Positions 15,797 to 24,074 of a DNA stretch of 64,000 bases are shown here, in pieces (positions within the stretch are counted from its first letter, which is position 1; every line of letters begins with the position of its first letter). Both the position numbers and the translations under genes were made by a program. The DNA is taken from positions 1 to 64,000 of the forward strand of contig JAFTBM010000058.1 of NCBI GenBank assembly GCA_017455205.1, written 5' to 3'. The notes beneath the pieces are model-generated. The model saw nothing but the letters and a program-made list of their open reading frames with translations. It made no database searches and was not told the origin of the DNA. The stretch is from Bacteroidales bacterium (GTDB lineage: Bacteria > Bacteroidota > Bacteroidia > Bacteroidales > P3).

Positions 15797-18028
15797 CTAT
15801 TTGCCTCCACGCACCACCTCTATCGTGCCGTTGCGTTTTACTATTCCGTAGTTTCCCCGAGCCGAGAAGCGGTAGTAGTAGGTGCCGTCGGGACTATTGG
15901 TCTGGTTGGGGTCCCAAAAGTCCTCTTGCCGTTCAACATTTTGGGCATGAAACACTTGTACGCCCCAGCGATTGAAGATCCACACCTCGTTCATGGGGAA
16001 GAACCCCATGTCCACCAAGTTTTTCACCACCCAAGTGTCGTTGTAGCCGTCGCCGTCGGGCGTTACCAAGTTGGGGAATTCCAGCAGGGTATTGACTATC
16101 GAGACCGTCTGTTGGAGTGTGTCGGCACACATAGCGGCCAGCCCGTCGCTCGAGAGCTGCGTCCAGTAGGCTATCAGCGAGACATCGTAGTCGCCCACCA
16201 CGGCGGGGTTGTTGTCGGCACCCCAGCGGTAGTGGGGGTTGGCGGCGTTAGAGGTGTCGAAACCGCTGGCGGCACTCATGCTTTGAATGTCCCAATGGAA
16301 GCGGCAGTTGGAGGGATAGCTATGGTTGCGGAATTGCACTTCTGGGTTGTGCACGCCAGGGTATTGCGGCTCCCAATCGAAATCGGCCTTGGGGTAGGCC
16401 AGTACCCTGACCGCACGCGGCAGCGTCAGGCTGTCGCGGCAGCCGTGTAGGCTTTCGGCCACCAGCGTCAGGTCGTATTCGCCCACGCTGTCGTAGACGT
16501 GGGTGAAGATGCTGTCGGTATACACCGTGTCGCTGTCGCCCAGCCGCCAGCGACGCCAGGCGGCATATTCCGAGGTGTCTCGGAGTTGCAGCTCAAAGGG
16601 GGCACAACCCGAGATGAGGGTGCTGCTGCCCAGTCCATCGCTCGTCTCCATCCTCATGCGCAGGCCAAAGGTGCTGTCGATAAGCTGCAGGCGGATGTGC
16701 ATCATGCTGTCGCATCCGTCGGCCGAACGCAGCATAGCGTCGATTGACATGGAGTGCCCATAGGTGATGCCGCCGTAGATGATGGGCTGGTCGGGGCAGA
16801 ACGAGCTGCTGTCAGTAATGCTATAGGTGGGATTTACCTTTACCCGAATGTCCACCACGCTGTCGCAGCCGTGCAGGCTGGGCACGGTCTTTTGGATAAG
16901 GGTGTCCCTCGTCAGCACGAGGTTGCCCACCCGCACGGTGTCGCCGTCGCAGATGGCGGTGTCTATTTGCGTGATTAGGCGGTGGCTGTAGTGGATGCTG
17001 AAAGTGCTGTCTTTGTGGAAGCCGCAGGGGGTGTTGCCGATGTGGAGGGCGTAGGCGATGGTGGTGTCGCGCGTGGCTCCCGCGGGGGCGCATGCGTAGA
17101 AAAGGGTGTCGTTGGCTTTGATGACGCGGTTGCCTGTTACGCTGAGCTCTGTGATTTCGCATTCGATAGGATGCAGTGAGGTGTCGAGTGCCATCTCCCA
17201 TTCAAATACGTAGCCGTTCTCGCCCAGCCAAGTGTCGAACACCTCGATGGTCCACGTCCCGTTGGCGGGGCATCCTATCAGCGAGTCGAAGCTCTCGTCG
17301 GGGTGGTAGAAGTTGATTCCAGCGGCAGCATCGCTGGAGTCTACCGTGTTGTCGTGGATGTTGGCTATGCGATAAATGAGGGCATCGCCAGCGGCGTAAG
17401 TGTAGCCGTGCGTGGTGTTTTCGCTCCAGCAGTAGTTCCAACCCGTCCCAGCTTCGTTGCCGTCGGCAGTCGGCATGCAGGGGTTGGTTACGTTGTAGTG
17501 TACCCTGGGCATTCCCAAGTTGGAGTGTGTGGGCATATTGCTGCCAGCTATCCAGTGCAGGTAGGATGGGGAGATGCTCTGCACGCAATATTCGGTGCCG
17601 CTTCCGCGCCCATCGGAACGCATCAGCGAGGCGTGCTGGCCGTTGGGACATATCAGGTTGATATACAAGTCGCCTGCCCACGAGTGCTCCATGTTGATCC
17701 TCACAAAGTCAATTTGCTCGGCTGAGCGGATGCGTGTGGTGTCGGCAAAGTCGGCGAACTCCACCGTGGAGCGGTAGGAGCAGCCGTAGGTATCGCACAT
17801 AATGCCATCGGGTATCAGTGCTTTCTCTCGATTGATGAGCCTCGATGTGGCATCGCGCCATTGCACCTCGGCATCGCTGCCACGGCTGAAGCGGATGCGC
17901 ACCGTATCGCCCAAGCACGCAGTGGTGTCAATATCCACTCGCACAAACCGCTGCCCCACGCTGTGGAGCGGCAACATTGTCAGTACCAATGCAATAAGTG
18001 CAATTATGTGCAGTCTCTTTCCGAACAT
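15797..18028 (-). CDS. Secreted surface protein, P-domain-like N-terminus, PKD-like and T9SS type B sorting domain
   Basis: A 743-residue protein from the ATG at 18028 (MFGKRLHIIALIALVLTMLP, a signal peptide). The longer frame to 18343 begins in a dispersed repeat and is rejected as a start. The domain order repeats that of its neighbour: a P-domain-like region with VRINMEHSWAGDLYINLICP and GCPANGTWTIEVFDTWLGENG, then GCDSVVDIRVKV and GCDSMMHIRLQL repeats, a PKD-like domain (FTHVYDSVGEYDLTLVAESLHGC), and a type B C-terminal domain (FPNLVTPDGDGYNDTWVV to GTIEVVRGGK). A perfect promoter lies immediately upstream. Confidence 0.88.
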   Translation of the reverse strand: MFGKRLHIIALIALVLTMLPLHSVGQRFVRVDIDTTACLGDTVRIRFSRGSDAEVQWRDATSRLINREKALIPDGIMCDTYGCSYRSTVEFADFADTTRIRSAEQIDFVRINMEHSWAGDLYINLICPNGQHASLMRSDGRGSGTEYCVQSISPSYLHWIAGSNMPTHSNLGMPRVHYNVTNPCMPTADGNEAGTGWNYCWSENTTHGYTYAAGDALIYRIANIHDNTVDSSDAAAGINFYHPDESFDSLIGCPANGTWTIEVFDTWLGENGYVFEWEMALDTSLHPIECEITELSVTGNRVIKANDTLFYACAPAGATRDTTIAYALHIGNTPCGFHKDSTFSIHYSHRLITQIDTAICDGDTVRVGNLVLTRDTLIQKTVPSLHGCDSVVDIRVKVNPTYSITDSSSFCPDQPIIYGGITYGHSMSIDAMLRSADGCDSMMHIRLQLIDSTFGLRMRMETSDGLGSSTLISGCAPFELQLRDTSEYAAWRRWRLGDSDTVYTDSIFTHVYDSVGEYDLTLVAESLHGCRDSLTLPRAVRVLAYPKADFDWEPQYPGVHNPEVQFRNHSYPSNCRFHWDIQSMSAASGFDTSNAANPHYRWGADNNPAVVGDYDVSLIAYWTQLSSDGLAAMCADTLQQTVSIVNTLLEFPNLVTPDGDGYNDTWVVKNLVDMGFFPMNEVWIFNRWGVQVFHAQNVERQEDFWDPNQTNSPDGTYYYRFSARGNYGIVKRNGTIEVVRGGK

Positions 18029-18037
18029 AATCAAGTG

Positions 18038-18068
18038 CAAAGATACACTATTTTTGTTTTTCTGCAAA
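18038..18068 (-). promoter_or_regulatory. Promoter of the T9SS type B protein pair
   Basis: On the minus strand TTTG (18065-18068), 19 bp, TATCTTTG (18038-18045), a full consensus match. The -7 box ends only nine bases before the ATG at 18028, so the leader would be a few bases at most. Confidence 0.75.
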
Positions 18069-18174
18069 AAAAATCTTCCAACATCTGCATTTGCCCTTCG
18101 TTGCTGTTTTGTAAAGTGGTTATCGCCGCCTTGGTGCATCCGTTTGTGCCACTCGCGCTGGCTACCCACTTCCG

Positions 18175-18320
18175 CCGTGTTTAGTTCGTGTTTGGTTCGT
18201 GTATGGACCGTGTTAAGTCCGACTTGAGTCGGAGGTGACACGGACCTGACACGGAGTTGACACGGAGTTGACACGGACCAAGTCCTAATTGAGAATTGAA
18301 AATTGAGAATTGAAAATTGG
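18175..18320 (+). repeat. Composite dispersed repeat, copy B
   Basis: Order: 11-bp units of type GTTTGGTTCGT, the inverted motif CCGACTTGAGTCGG, 11-bp units TGACACGGANN, GGACCAAGTCC, then the 7-bp TTGAGAA/TTGAAAA array. It is copy A (5381-5570) on the other strand and copy C (43873-43985) with the extra 7-bp tail. Confidence 0.85.
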
Positions 18321-18457
18321 GTCGACTCACCCTCTCCTATCACAGTTCACCATTCATAGTTTACTTAATTGAGAACTGAAAATTGGGTCGGCTCCCCCTC
18401 TCCTATCACAATTCACCATTCATAGTTTACTTAACTGAGAATTGAAAAATGGGTTGG
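18303..18457 (+). repeat. 66-bp tandem duplication next to copy B
   Basis: Two consecutive 66-bp units (18303-18368 and 18369-18434) starting with a TTGAGAA-type motif and ending CATAGTTTACTTAA, followed by a third unit truncated after about 22 bp. The copies differ at only a few positions. No gene lies in 18029-18536. Confidence 0.85.
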
Positions 18458-18536
18458 TTGCGGAGCGAAAATGGGGGCTATCGGTCGTGTGTTGTGCTGC
18501 GGTGCTGCGGCTGTGGGGGAGGAGCCGTGTGGGGGT

Positions 18537-19700
18537 TCATGCCATGGCCTGCGCGAGGTCGGCAACGAGGTCGTCGGCGTTCTCAATGCCAACGGAGAGG
18601 CGCACGAGGGTGTCGGTAATGCCTATTTTTTGTCGCTCTTCGGGTGCAACCGAGGAATGGGTCATCAGTGCTGGCAGTTCGATGAGCGACTCCACTCCGC
18701 CGAGGCTTTCGGCGAGGGCAATGATCTTCAGTCGAGAGAGGAAGCGCTTGGCATCCTCGATATTGCCTCGGAGTTCGAACGAGATGATGCCGCCGTCGCC
18801 TGTGGCTTGATTGCGGTGCAGTTCGCGCTGGGGGAAGCTGTCGAGGCCAGGGTATACTACCCGCCCGACGGACGGATGGTCTTCGAGGAAGTGGGCTATG
18901 CGCAGTGCATTGGCGGCGTGGCGTTCCATGCGCAGTGCGAGGGTCTTGATGCCGCGCATGACGATGTAGGAGTCGAATGGCGACATGACGGCACCAGCGG
19001 CGTTCTGGTAGTATTGTACGCGCTCGTAGAGGTCGTCGCGGTCGGTCATCACTACGCCGCCCAGCACATCGCTGTGGCCGCCGATGTATTTGGTGGCACT
19101 GTGCATCACCAAGTCAGCCCCGAGGGCGGCGGGGTGCATGAAGTAGGGGGAGAGGAATGTGTCGTCCACCACCAAAATAAGGCTGTGCTGTTTTGCGATG
19201 GCGGATAGGGCACGGATGTCGGCCACTTTGAGCATCGGGTTGCTGAGCGTTTCTACCCATATCATGCGTGTCTTTGGGGTGATGGCTCGCTCAAAGGCGG
19301 CAGTGTCGAGCACGTCGGCATAGGATGCCGAGATGCCAAATTCAGAGAGTACCTTGTTGAAGAGGCGTTTGGTGCCGCCGTAGAGGTCGTCGCTGGCCAC
19401 GACGTGGTCGCCACTGCGGAGCAGGCCCATGAGGATGGCCGTCTCGGCGGCGAGGCCGGAGCTGAAGGCGAGGCCGTGGCTGACGCCCTCGATGGCGGCC
19501 AGCTTCTCTTCCAGCGCACGGCGCGTGGGGTTGAGCGAGCGGGTGTACTCGTAGCCAGCTGTTGGTTGATCCACTTCGTGGCGGGCAAAGGTGGTGGAAA
19601 GGTGGATTGGGGCGGCTACGTCGCCAGCTGCGCCTTCGCGCATGTCGGGTTGTTCGCCGGCATGAATGGCGAGGGTCTCGAATTGGAAATGCTCTTTCAT
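18537..19700 (-). CDS. Cystathionine gamma-synthase/gamma-lyase family PLP enzyme
   Basis: A 387-residue Cys/Met-metabolism PLP enzyme. Signatures: AIHAGEQPD near the N-terminus, GYEYTRSLNPTRRALEEKLAAIEG (about 50-73), SSGLAAETAILMGLLRSGDHV, and MHSATKYIGGHSDVLGGVV with the PLP Lys; C-terminal ESLGGVESLIELPALMTHSSV and IRLSVGIE-type ending. Sequence alone does not separate gamma-synthase from gamma-lyase. It directly follows a cystathionine beta-synthase-like gene (gap 38 bases), which favours a gamma-lyase in reverse transsulfuration, making cysteine from homocysteine. Confidence 0.92.
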   Translation of the reverse strand: MKEHFQFETLAIHAGEQPDMREGAAGDVAAPIHLSTTFARHEVDQPTAGYEYTRSLNPTRRALEEKLAAIEGVSHGLAFSSGLAAETAILMGLLRSGDHVVASDDLYGGTKRLFNKVLSEFGISASYADVLDTAAFERAITPKTRMIWVETLSNPMLKVADIRALSAIAKQHSLILVVDDTFLSPYFMHPAALGADLVMHSATKYIGGHSDVLGGVVMTDRDDLYERVQYYQNAAGAVMSPFDSYIVMRGIKTLALRMERHAANALRIAHFLEDHPSVGRVVYPGLDSFPQRELHRNQATGDGGIISFELRGNIEDAKRFLSRLKIIALAESLGGVESLIELPALMTHSSVAPEERQKIGITDTLVRLSVGIENADDLVADLAQAMA

Positions 19701-19738
19701 ATTGTGTTGCTGTTATTGTGTTGTTCTATTATTGTGGT

Positions 19739-20716
19739 TTATAGTGAAATGCCGTGGTTAGCAAGCCAAGTGGGGTTGTACATTTTGGAGAGGTACTTGT
19801 TGCCACTGTCGCACACCAGCGTTACCACGCGCTGTGGGGTGACGCTTTGGCGGCAGTAGCGCAGGGCGGCGGCCAGCAGGGTGCCGGAGGAGGAGCCGGC
19901 CAAGATGCCCTCGTGAGCGAGGAGGTCGTGGGCGGCGGCGAAAGCCTCGGCGTCGGTGATGGAGTAGGCTTGCGAGGTTAGCGAGAAGTCGGCTATCTTG
20001 GGGATGAAGTCTTCGCCGATGCCCTCCACGAGCCAGTTGCCAGACACTTCGTGGAGGATTCCGGTGTTCACGTAGTCGGCCAGGACCGAGCCTGCGGGGT
20101 CGGCCAGCACCATACGGGTCTTGCCGCCAGTCTTTTGGAAGAAGTGGGTCAGGCCAGTCAGCGTGCCAGTGGAGCCAGCGCCGACGACCACGGCATCCAC
20201 ATTGTGTTGCATCTGTTCCCATATTTCGGGGCCAGTGGTCAGCTCATGGGCGAGGGGGTTGGCAGAGTTTTCGAACTGGTTGATGAAGTAGGCTCCTGTT
20301 TTTTCGGCAATGGAGCGGGCCAGGTCTTGGTAGTAGTCGGGGTGGCCTTTGGTGACGTCGCTGCGTGTGATGATGATTTCCACGCCCATCGATTTGAGGT
20401 GGCAGAGTTTTTCCTCGCTCATCTTGTCGGGGATGACCAGTGTGAGGTGGTAGCCTTTCAAGCGAGCTGCCAAGGCGAGGCCAAGGCCAGTGTTGCCAGC
20501 GGTGGCTTCGATGATGCGGTCGCCAGGTTTGATGACGCCTTGCCGCTCGGCTTCGCTGACCATCATCAGCCCCACTCGGTCCTTGATTGAGCCTCCAGGG
20601 TTCTGGTTTTCCAATTTGAGGAAAAGACGGCATTTGCCTGTGTCCATTTTGGTTACCTCCAGCATCGGGGTGTGGCCCACCATGTCGAGCAGGTTGTTGG
20701 TAATGGTGTTTTGCAT
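19739..20716 (-). CDS. Cystathionine beta-synthase / cysteine synthase family
   Basis: A 325-residue fold-type II PLP enzyme. The PLP Lys is K45 in NPGGSIKDRV; EATAGNTGLGLALAA and the phosphate-binding GAGSTGTLTG are clear. The C-terminal GEDFIPKIAD and DSGNKYLSKMYNPTW are typical of cystathionine beta-synthases rather than of plain O-acetylserine sulfhydrylases; the regulatory CBS domains of animal enzymes are absent. With the gene at 18537-19700 it forms a transsulfuration pair. Confidence 0.9.
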   Translation of the reverse strand: MQNTITNNLLDMVGHTPMLEVTKMDTGKCRLFLKLENQNPGGSIKDRVGLMMVSEAERQGVIKPGDRIIEATAGNTGLGLALAARLKGYHLTLVIPDKMSEEKLCHLKSMGVEIIITRSDVTKGHPDYYQDLARSIAEKTGAYFINQFENSANPLAHELTTGPEIWEQMQHNVDAVVVGAGSTGTLTGLTHFFQKTGGKTRMVLADPAGSVLADYVNTGILHEVSGNWLVEGIGEDFIPKIADFSLTSQAYSITDAEAFAAAHDLLAHEGILAGSSSGTLLAAALRYCRQSVTPQRVVTLVCDSGNKYLSKMYNPTWLANHGISL

Positions 20717-20795
20717 GTGTGTTGGGTGTTGAGGTTTGTGGGTGTTTTTGATAAGTAGCGGAACAAAAAAGTTTGCCTGGGCGGTGCTTCAGTTG

Positions 20796-22142
20796 TTAGG
20801 CGAGGGTGGCGAGGAGGTCGTTTTCGAGGGCGTCGGTGATGCGGAGGTCGAGGAAGTTGCCGATGGCGGCTGCGGCGTCGAAGTGGGGATGGGCATCAAG
20901 GGGAAGCAGGACTTCGTCGTCGACCTCGGGGCTGTCGTATTCGGTGCGGCAGACGAGGTGGTCGGCCTCGATGCGGTCGGCCAGGCAGCGGTAGGTGCGG
21001 CCGATGCGAGTCTGATTCTTTTCGAGGGAGATTTGCTCCTGGATGGCCATCAGTTCGGCCACGCGGCGTTCTTTTTCGGCTTGCGGGATGGGGTCGCCGA
21101 GTGGTTCGGCAGGGGTGCCTTCTTCGGGCGAGTAGGCGAAGCAGCCCATGCGGTCGAAACGGGCTTCGGCGACGAAGGCTTTCAGCTCGTTGAAGTCTTG
21201 CTCGGTCTCGCCGGGGTAGCCTACGATGAGGGTGGTGCGGATGGCAGCGTCGGGCAGGCGGGTGCGGAAGTGGCGCAGGAGGGCGAGTGTGCCTTGGCGG
21301 TCGATGCCGCGCTGCATGGAGGCCAGCAGGCGGCTGTTGATGTGCTGGAGGGGGATGTCGATATAGTTGCAGATGTTGGGGTGGCGGGCGATGGCATCGA
21401 GGGCATCGTCGGGGAAGGAGGCAGGGTAGGTGTAGTGGAGGCGAATCCAGGGGGCTCCGCTTTCGGTGGCCAGGCGGTCGAGCAGCGGGCCGAGCATGCG
21501 GCGGTGGTAGAGGTCGAGGCCGTAGTAGGTGGTGTCCTGGCTGATGACTATCAGTTCCTTGACACCTTGCGCCACGAGTGCTTTGGCTTCGGCCACGAGG
21601 TCGTCCATCGGGCGCGAGCGGTGGGCTCCGCGGATGAGGGGGATGGCGCAGTAGGAGCAGGTGCGGTTGCAGCCTTCGGCGATTTTGAGGTAGGCGTAGT
21701 GCGAGGGGGTGGAGAGAATGCGGGGGAATTGAGAATTGAGAGTTGAGAGTTGAGAATTGGTTGGCGCGTCTGGGGTAGGGTTTTCCTCTGTTGGTGTTAG
21801 GCTTTGGGCTATCAGCTCCCATTCGTGGACGCCGTACCAGCCATCGACTTCGGGCATCTCATGCTGCAGCTGGTCGCGGTAGCGCTCAACGAGGCAGCCG
21901 CAGACTATCAAGCGGCGCTGTTTGCGGCCACGGGTTTTGGCGGCTATTTGTTGGAGGATGGCTCCAATGCTCTCCTCTTTGGCATCGCCGATGAATCCGC
22001 AGGTGTTGATGATGGTGGTGTCGGCTTTGGTGCTGGGGCTGTCGAAGAGAATGGTGTGGCCGTCGGCTTTGAGGCGGGTGGCCAGGTGTTCGCTGTCGAC
22101 GGTGTTTTTGGAGCAGCCGAGGGTGATGATGTTGATGGTCAT
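20796..22142 (-). CDS. rimO: Ribosomal protein S12 methylthiotransferase RimO
   Basis: Radical SAM enzyme that methylthiolates an Asp of ribosomal protein S12. The UPF0004 domain has three Cys (LGCSKNTVDSE, NTCGFIG, VCGCLVERY); the radical SAM motif is GCNRTCSYCAIP (about residues 160-171); a TRAM domain ends the protein (RTYRCLADRIEADHLVCRTEYD). Between the two first domains is a low-complexity insertion of about 20 residues (NSQLSTLNSQF) coded by a 7-bp repeat at 21727-21758. It lies downstream of ftsY, separated by the repeat-flanked four-helix-bundle cassette. Confidence 0.95.
   Translation of the reverse strand: MTINIITLGCSKNTVDSEHLATRLKADGHTILFDSPSTKADTTIINTCGFIGDAKEESIGAILQQIAAKTRGRKQRRLIVCGCLVERYRDQLQHEMPEVDGWYGVHEWELIAQSLTPTEENPTPDAPTNSQLSTLNSQFPRILSTPSHYAYLKIAEGCNRTCSYCAIPLIRGAHRSRPMDDLVAEAKALVAQGVKELIVISQDTTYYGLDLYHRRMLGPLLDRLATESGAPWIRLHYTYPASFPDDALDAIARHPNICNYIDIPLQHINSRLLASMQRGIDRQGTLALLRHFRTRLPDAAIRTTLIVGYPGETEQDFNELKAFVAEARFDRMGCFAYSPEEGTPAEPLGDPIPQAEKERRVAELMAIQEQISLEKNQTRIGRTYRCLADRIEADHLVCRTEYDSPEVDDEVLLPLDAHPHFDAAAAIGNFLDLRITDALENDLLATLA
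21727..21758. repeat. 7-bp tandem repeat inside rimO
   Basis: About four and a half units of TTGAGAA/TTGAGAG; read on the coding strand as NSQLSTLNSQF in frame, in the linker before the radical SAM domain. Confidence 0.85.
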
Positions 22143-22150
22143 GGTGGGGG

Positions 22151-22310
22151 ATTTATAGATTTTAATAGAAACAATAGATTTTATAGAAACAATAGATTTT
22201 ATAGATTCAATAGATTTTATAGATTATCTATTGGTTCTATTAAATCTATTGTTTCTATAAAATCTATTGTTTCTATTAAATCTACCATTTCTATTGTCTC
22301 TATCATTTAT
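22151..22310. repeat. 9-bp unit array with opposed arms, left of the four-helix-bundle gene
   Basis: About 17 units of 9 bp. The left half is of type AGATTTTAT / AGAAACAAT, the centre AGATTATCT, and the right half of type ATTGTTTCT / ATTAAATCT, that is the reverse complement of the left. The whole could fold as one long imperfect hairpin. It fills the gap between the rimO start and the stop of the gene at 22320. Confidence 0.85.
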
Positions 22311-22319
22311 ATTCTCTCT

Positions 22320-22985
22320 CTAATATTCTATTCCGTGGGTTTGCAGCATTCTTTGCAGGCGGGCAATTTCGGCTTGGAGCAGTGGCACTTGGAGGCGGAG
22401 CTGCCGCAGTTCGGCGTCCTGCTCTTGGCGGTAGCCTGTGCGGACGGCGTGCATGCGCTCTTTGATGCCGCCCTGCTCGGCGAATTCGCGCTGCAGGGTC
22501 TGCAGGTGGTGGTGGAGCATGGTGTCCACTTGGTGGCAGAGTGTGATAGCGGTGTTGGCCATGGTCTCGGCATCCCATTTGTCGAAGTAGGGTTGGTAGT
22601 GTTGGATTTGGTTGTGCTGCTTGCAGAAGGCTTGCATCCGTGGGAAACGGGGATGCTGGGGAAGCCATTGGGAGAGGTTGTGGGCGAGGAGGTAGTCGTG
22701 GTAGTCTTGCCGCAGCTCTTGCAGTGAGCCACGTGCTACGCCGAGCAGTTTGAGGTGCATTTCGGTGCTGGTCTGTCCGTCTTCGGTGCCTTCGACGATG
22801 TTTTGTTTGCCGCTGCGTGCGGCTTGTATCATTTGGTCTGTGGTGCGGTCGCCGTGTGGGGGGAGGAAGCGGCGGCAGAAGGCGTAGGTCAGCTGGTAGA
22901 TGACTTCGCTTTTTTGGTAGAAGAAAGCTCCCTGCCAGGGACGGACGGGTTTTAGGACTTGGTATTGTTTGGGGAGCTGGGGCAT
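22320..22985 (-). CDS. Four-helix-bundle protein (23S rRNA intervening-sequence protein family) with suffix domain
   Basis: A 221-residue protein. Residues about 20-125 match the four-helix-bundle family first seen in 23S rRNA intervening sequences and related to the Avd accessory protein of diversity-generating retroelements: FFYQKSEVIYQLTYAFCRRFL, DQMIQAARSGKQNIVEG, EMHLKLLGVARGSLQELRQDYHDYL. A longer C-terminal helix with heptads follows (ELRQLRLQVPLLQAEIARLQRML), the so-called suffix. The true function is unknown; RNA or nucleic acid binding is suspected in the family. Both ends are hugged by 9-bp repeat arrays, with no room for a normal promoter outside the repeat. Confidence 0.85.
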   Translation of the reverse strand: MPQLPKQYQVLKPVRPWQGAFFYQKSEVIYQLTYAFCRRFLPPHGDRTTDQMIQAARSGKQNIVEGTEDGQTSTEMHLKLLGVARGSLQELRQDYHDYLLAHNLSQWLPQHPRFPRMQAFCKQHNQIQHYQPYFDKWDAETMANTAITLCHQVDTMLHHHLQTLQREFAEQGGIKERMHAVRTGYRQEQDAELRQLRLQVPLLQAEIARLQRMLQTHGIEY

Positions 22986-23095
22986 TTATAGATATAGATT
23001 TTATATAGATTTTATAGATTTTATAGATTTAATAGATTATCTATTATTTCTATTATTTCTATTGTTTCTATTGTTTCTATTATTTCTATTATTTA
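22986..23095. repeat. 9-bp unit array with opposed arms, right of the four-helix-bundle gene
   Basis: Units AGATTTTAT repeated, centre AATAGATTATCTATTA, then TTCTATTAT/TTCTATTGT repeated six times. Same unit length, same centre and same arm sequences as the array at 22151-22310. It begins at the base after the start codon of the gene at 22985 and runs to the stop codon of ftsY. Confidence 0.85.
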
Positions 23096-24055
23096 TCAGT
23101 CAAAGAGGCTTTCTACGAAGTCGGCGGGGTTGAAGAGTTGGAGGTCGGTCATTTTTTCGCCGAGGCCAATGTAGCGCACGGGGATGTGGAACTGGTCGCT
23201 GATGCCGATGATGACACCACCTTTGGCGGTGCCATCGAGTTTGGTGAGGGCGAGGGCATTGACGTCGGTGGCTTGGGTGAACTGGCGGGCTTGCTCGATG
23301 GCGTTTTGCCCAGTGGAGGCGTCGAGCACGAGGAGCACTTCGTGGGGTGCATCGGGGACGAGCTTCTGCATGACGCGGCGGATTTTGCCCAGTTCGTTCA
23401 TTAGGCCGACCTTGTTGTGGAGGCGGCCGGCGGTGTCGATAATGACCACGTCGGCTTTGCGTGAGAGGGCGGATTGGAGGGTGTCGAAGGCCACGCTGGC
23501 GGGGTCGGCACCCATGCCTTGCTGGACGATGGGTACGCCCACGCGGTCGGCCCAGAGCTGCAGTTGCTCGACGGCGGCGGCACGGAAGGTGTCGGCAGCA
23601 CCGAGGATGACCTGCCGTCCAGCGGCCTTGTATTGGTAGGCGAGTTTGGCGATGGTGGTGGTTTTGCCTACGCCGTTGACACCGACCACGAGGATGACGT
23701 AGGGGCAGTGGGGGAGGGGGGAGTCGAAGTCGTCGGGGAAGTGGCTCTGCGGTTGGCGGAGGAGCTGGCTGATTTCGGCACGGAGGATGGCGTTGAGTTC
23801 GCTGGTGGAGATGTACTTGTCGCGGCGGATGCGCTCTTGGAGGTTGTTGATGACCTTGAGGGTGGTTTCCACGCCCACATCGCTGGTGATGAGGGTCTCT
23901 TCCAGGCTGTCGAGCACGCTGTCGTCGACGGTGCTTTTGCCCACGACGGCACGTGTGAGCTTTTGGAAGAAGTTCTCTTTGGTTTTGGCGAGGCCTTGGT
24001 CGAGGGTGGCTCGCTCTTCGGTCTTGCTTTTGCGGATAAAGTCGAATATGCCCAT
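23096..24055 (-). CDS. ftsY: Signal recognition particle receptor FtsY
   Basis: GTPase that docks the signal recognition particle at the membrane for cotranslational insertion. The 319-residue protein has a short N domain and a complete NG GTPase: VGVNGVGKTTTIAKLA (P-loop, about 124-139), GAADTFRAAAVEQL, DTAGRLHNK, LALTKLDGTAKGG, IPVRYIGLGEKMTDLQLF. The acidic A domain is missing, as usual in this group. Confidence 0.97.
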   Translation of the reverse strand: MGIFDFIRKSKTEERATLDQGLAKTKENFFQKLTRAVVGKSTVDDSVLDSLEETLITSDVGVETTLKVINNLQERIRRDKYISTSELNAILRAEISQLLRQPQSHFPDDFDSPLPHCPYVILVVGVNGVGKTTTIAKLAYQYKAAGRQVILGAADTFRAAAVEQLQLWADRVGVPIVQQGMGADPASVAFDTLQSALSRKADVVIIDTAGRLHNKVGLMNELGKIRRVMQKLVPDAPHEVLLVLDASTGQNAIEQARQFTQATDVNALALTKLDGTAKGGVIIGISDQFHIPVRYIGLGEKMTDLQLFNPADFVESLFD

Positions 24056-24074
24056 GGGGTGACGGTGTGTGTGG

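Larger units (their letters stand above)
22151..23095. mobile_element. Candidate repeat-flanked four-helix-bundle cassette
   Basis: Array, gene and array together make a 945-bp block inserted between ftsY (stop at 23096) and rimO (start at 22142), genes that I recall as neighbours in other Bacteroidota. Removing the block would leave them about eight bases apart. No transposase or target duplication is visible, so mobility is inference. Confidence 0.35.

Noticed and set aside
15797..18343. Longest frame of the second T9SS type B gene
   Set aside because: The first 105 residues come from the composite repeat and precede both promoter and signal peptide; start moved to 18028.
21804..22727. Long plus-strand frame over rimO, the 9-bp array and the four-helix-bundle gene
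   Set aside because: It is the antisense of well-supported genes; the centre is only repeat-coded FYRFNRFYR-like residues.
22986..23095. CRISPR-like array at the 9-bp repeats
   Set aside because: Units are 9 bp and contiguous with no spacers, and no cas gene is near.
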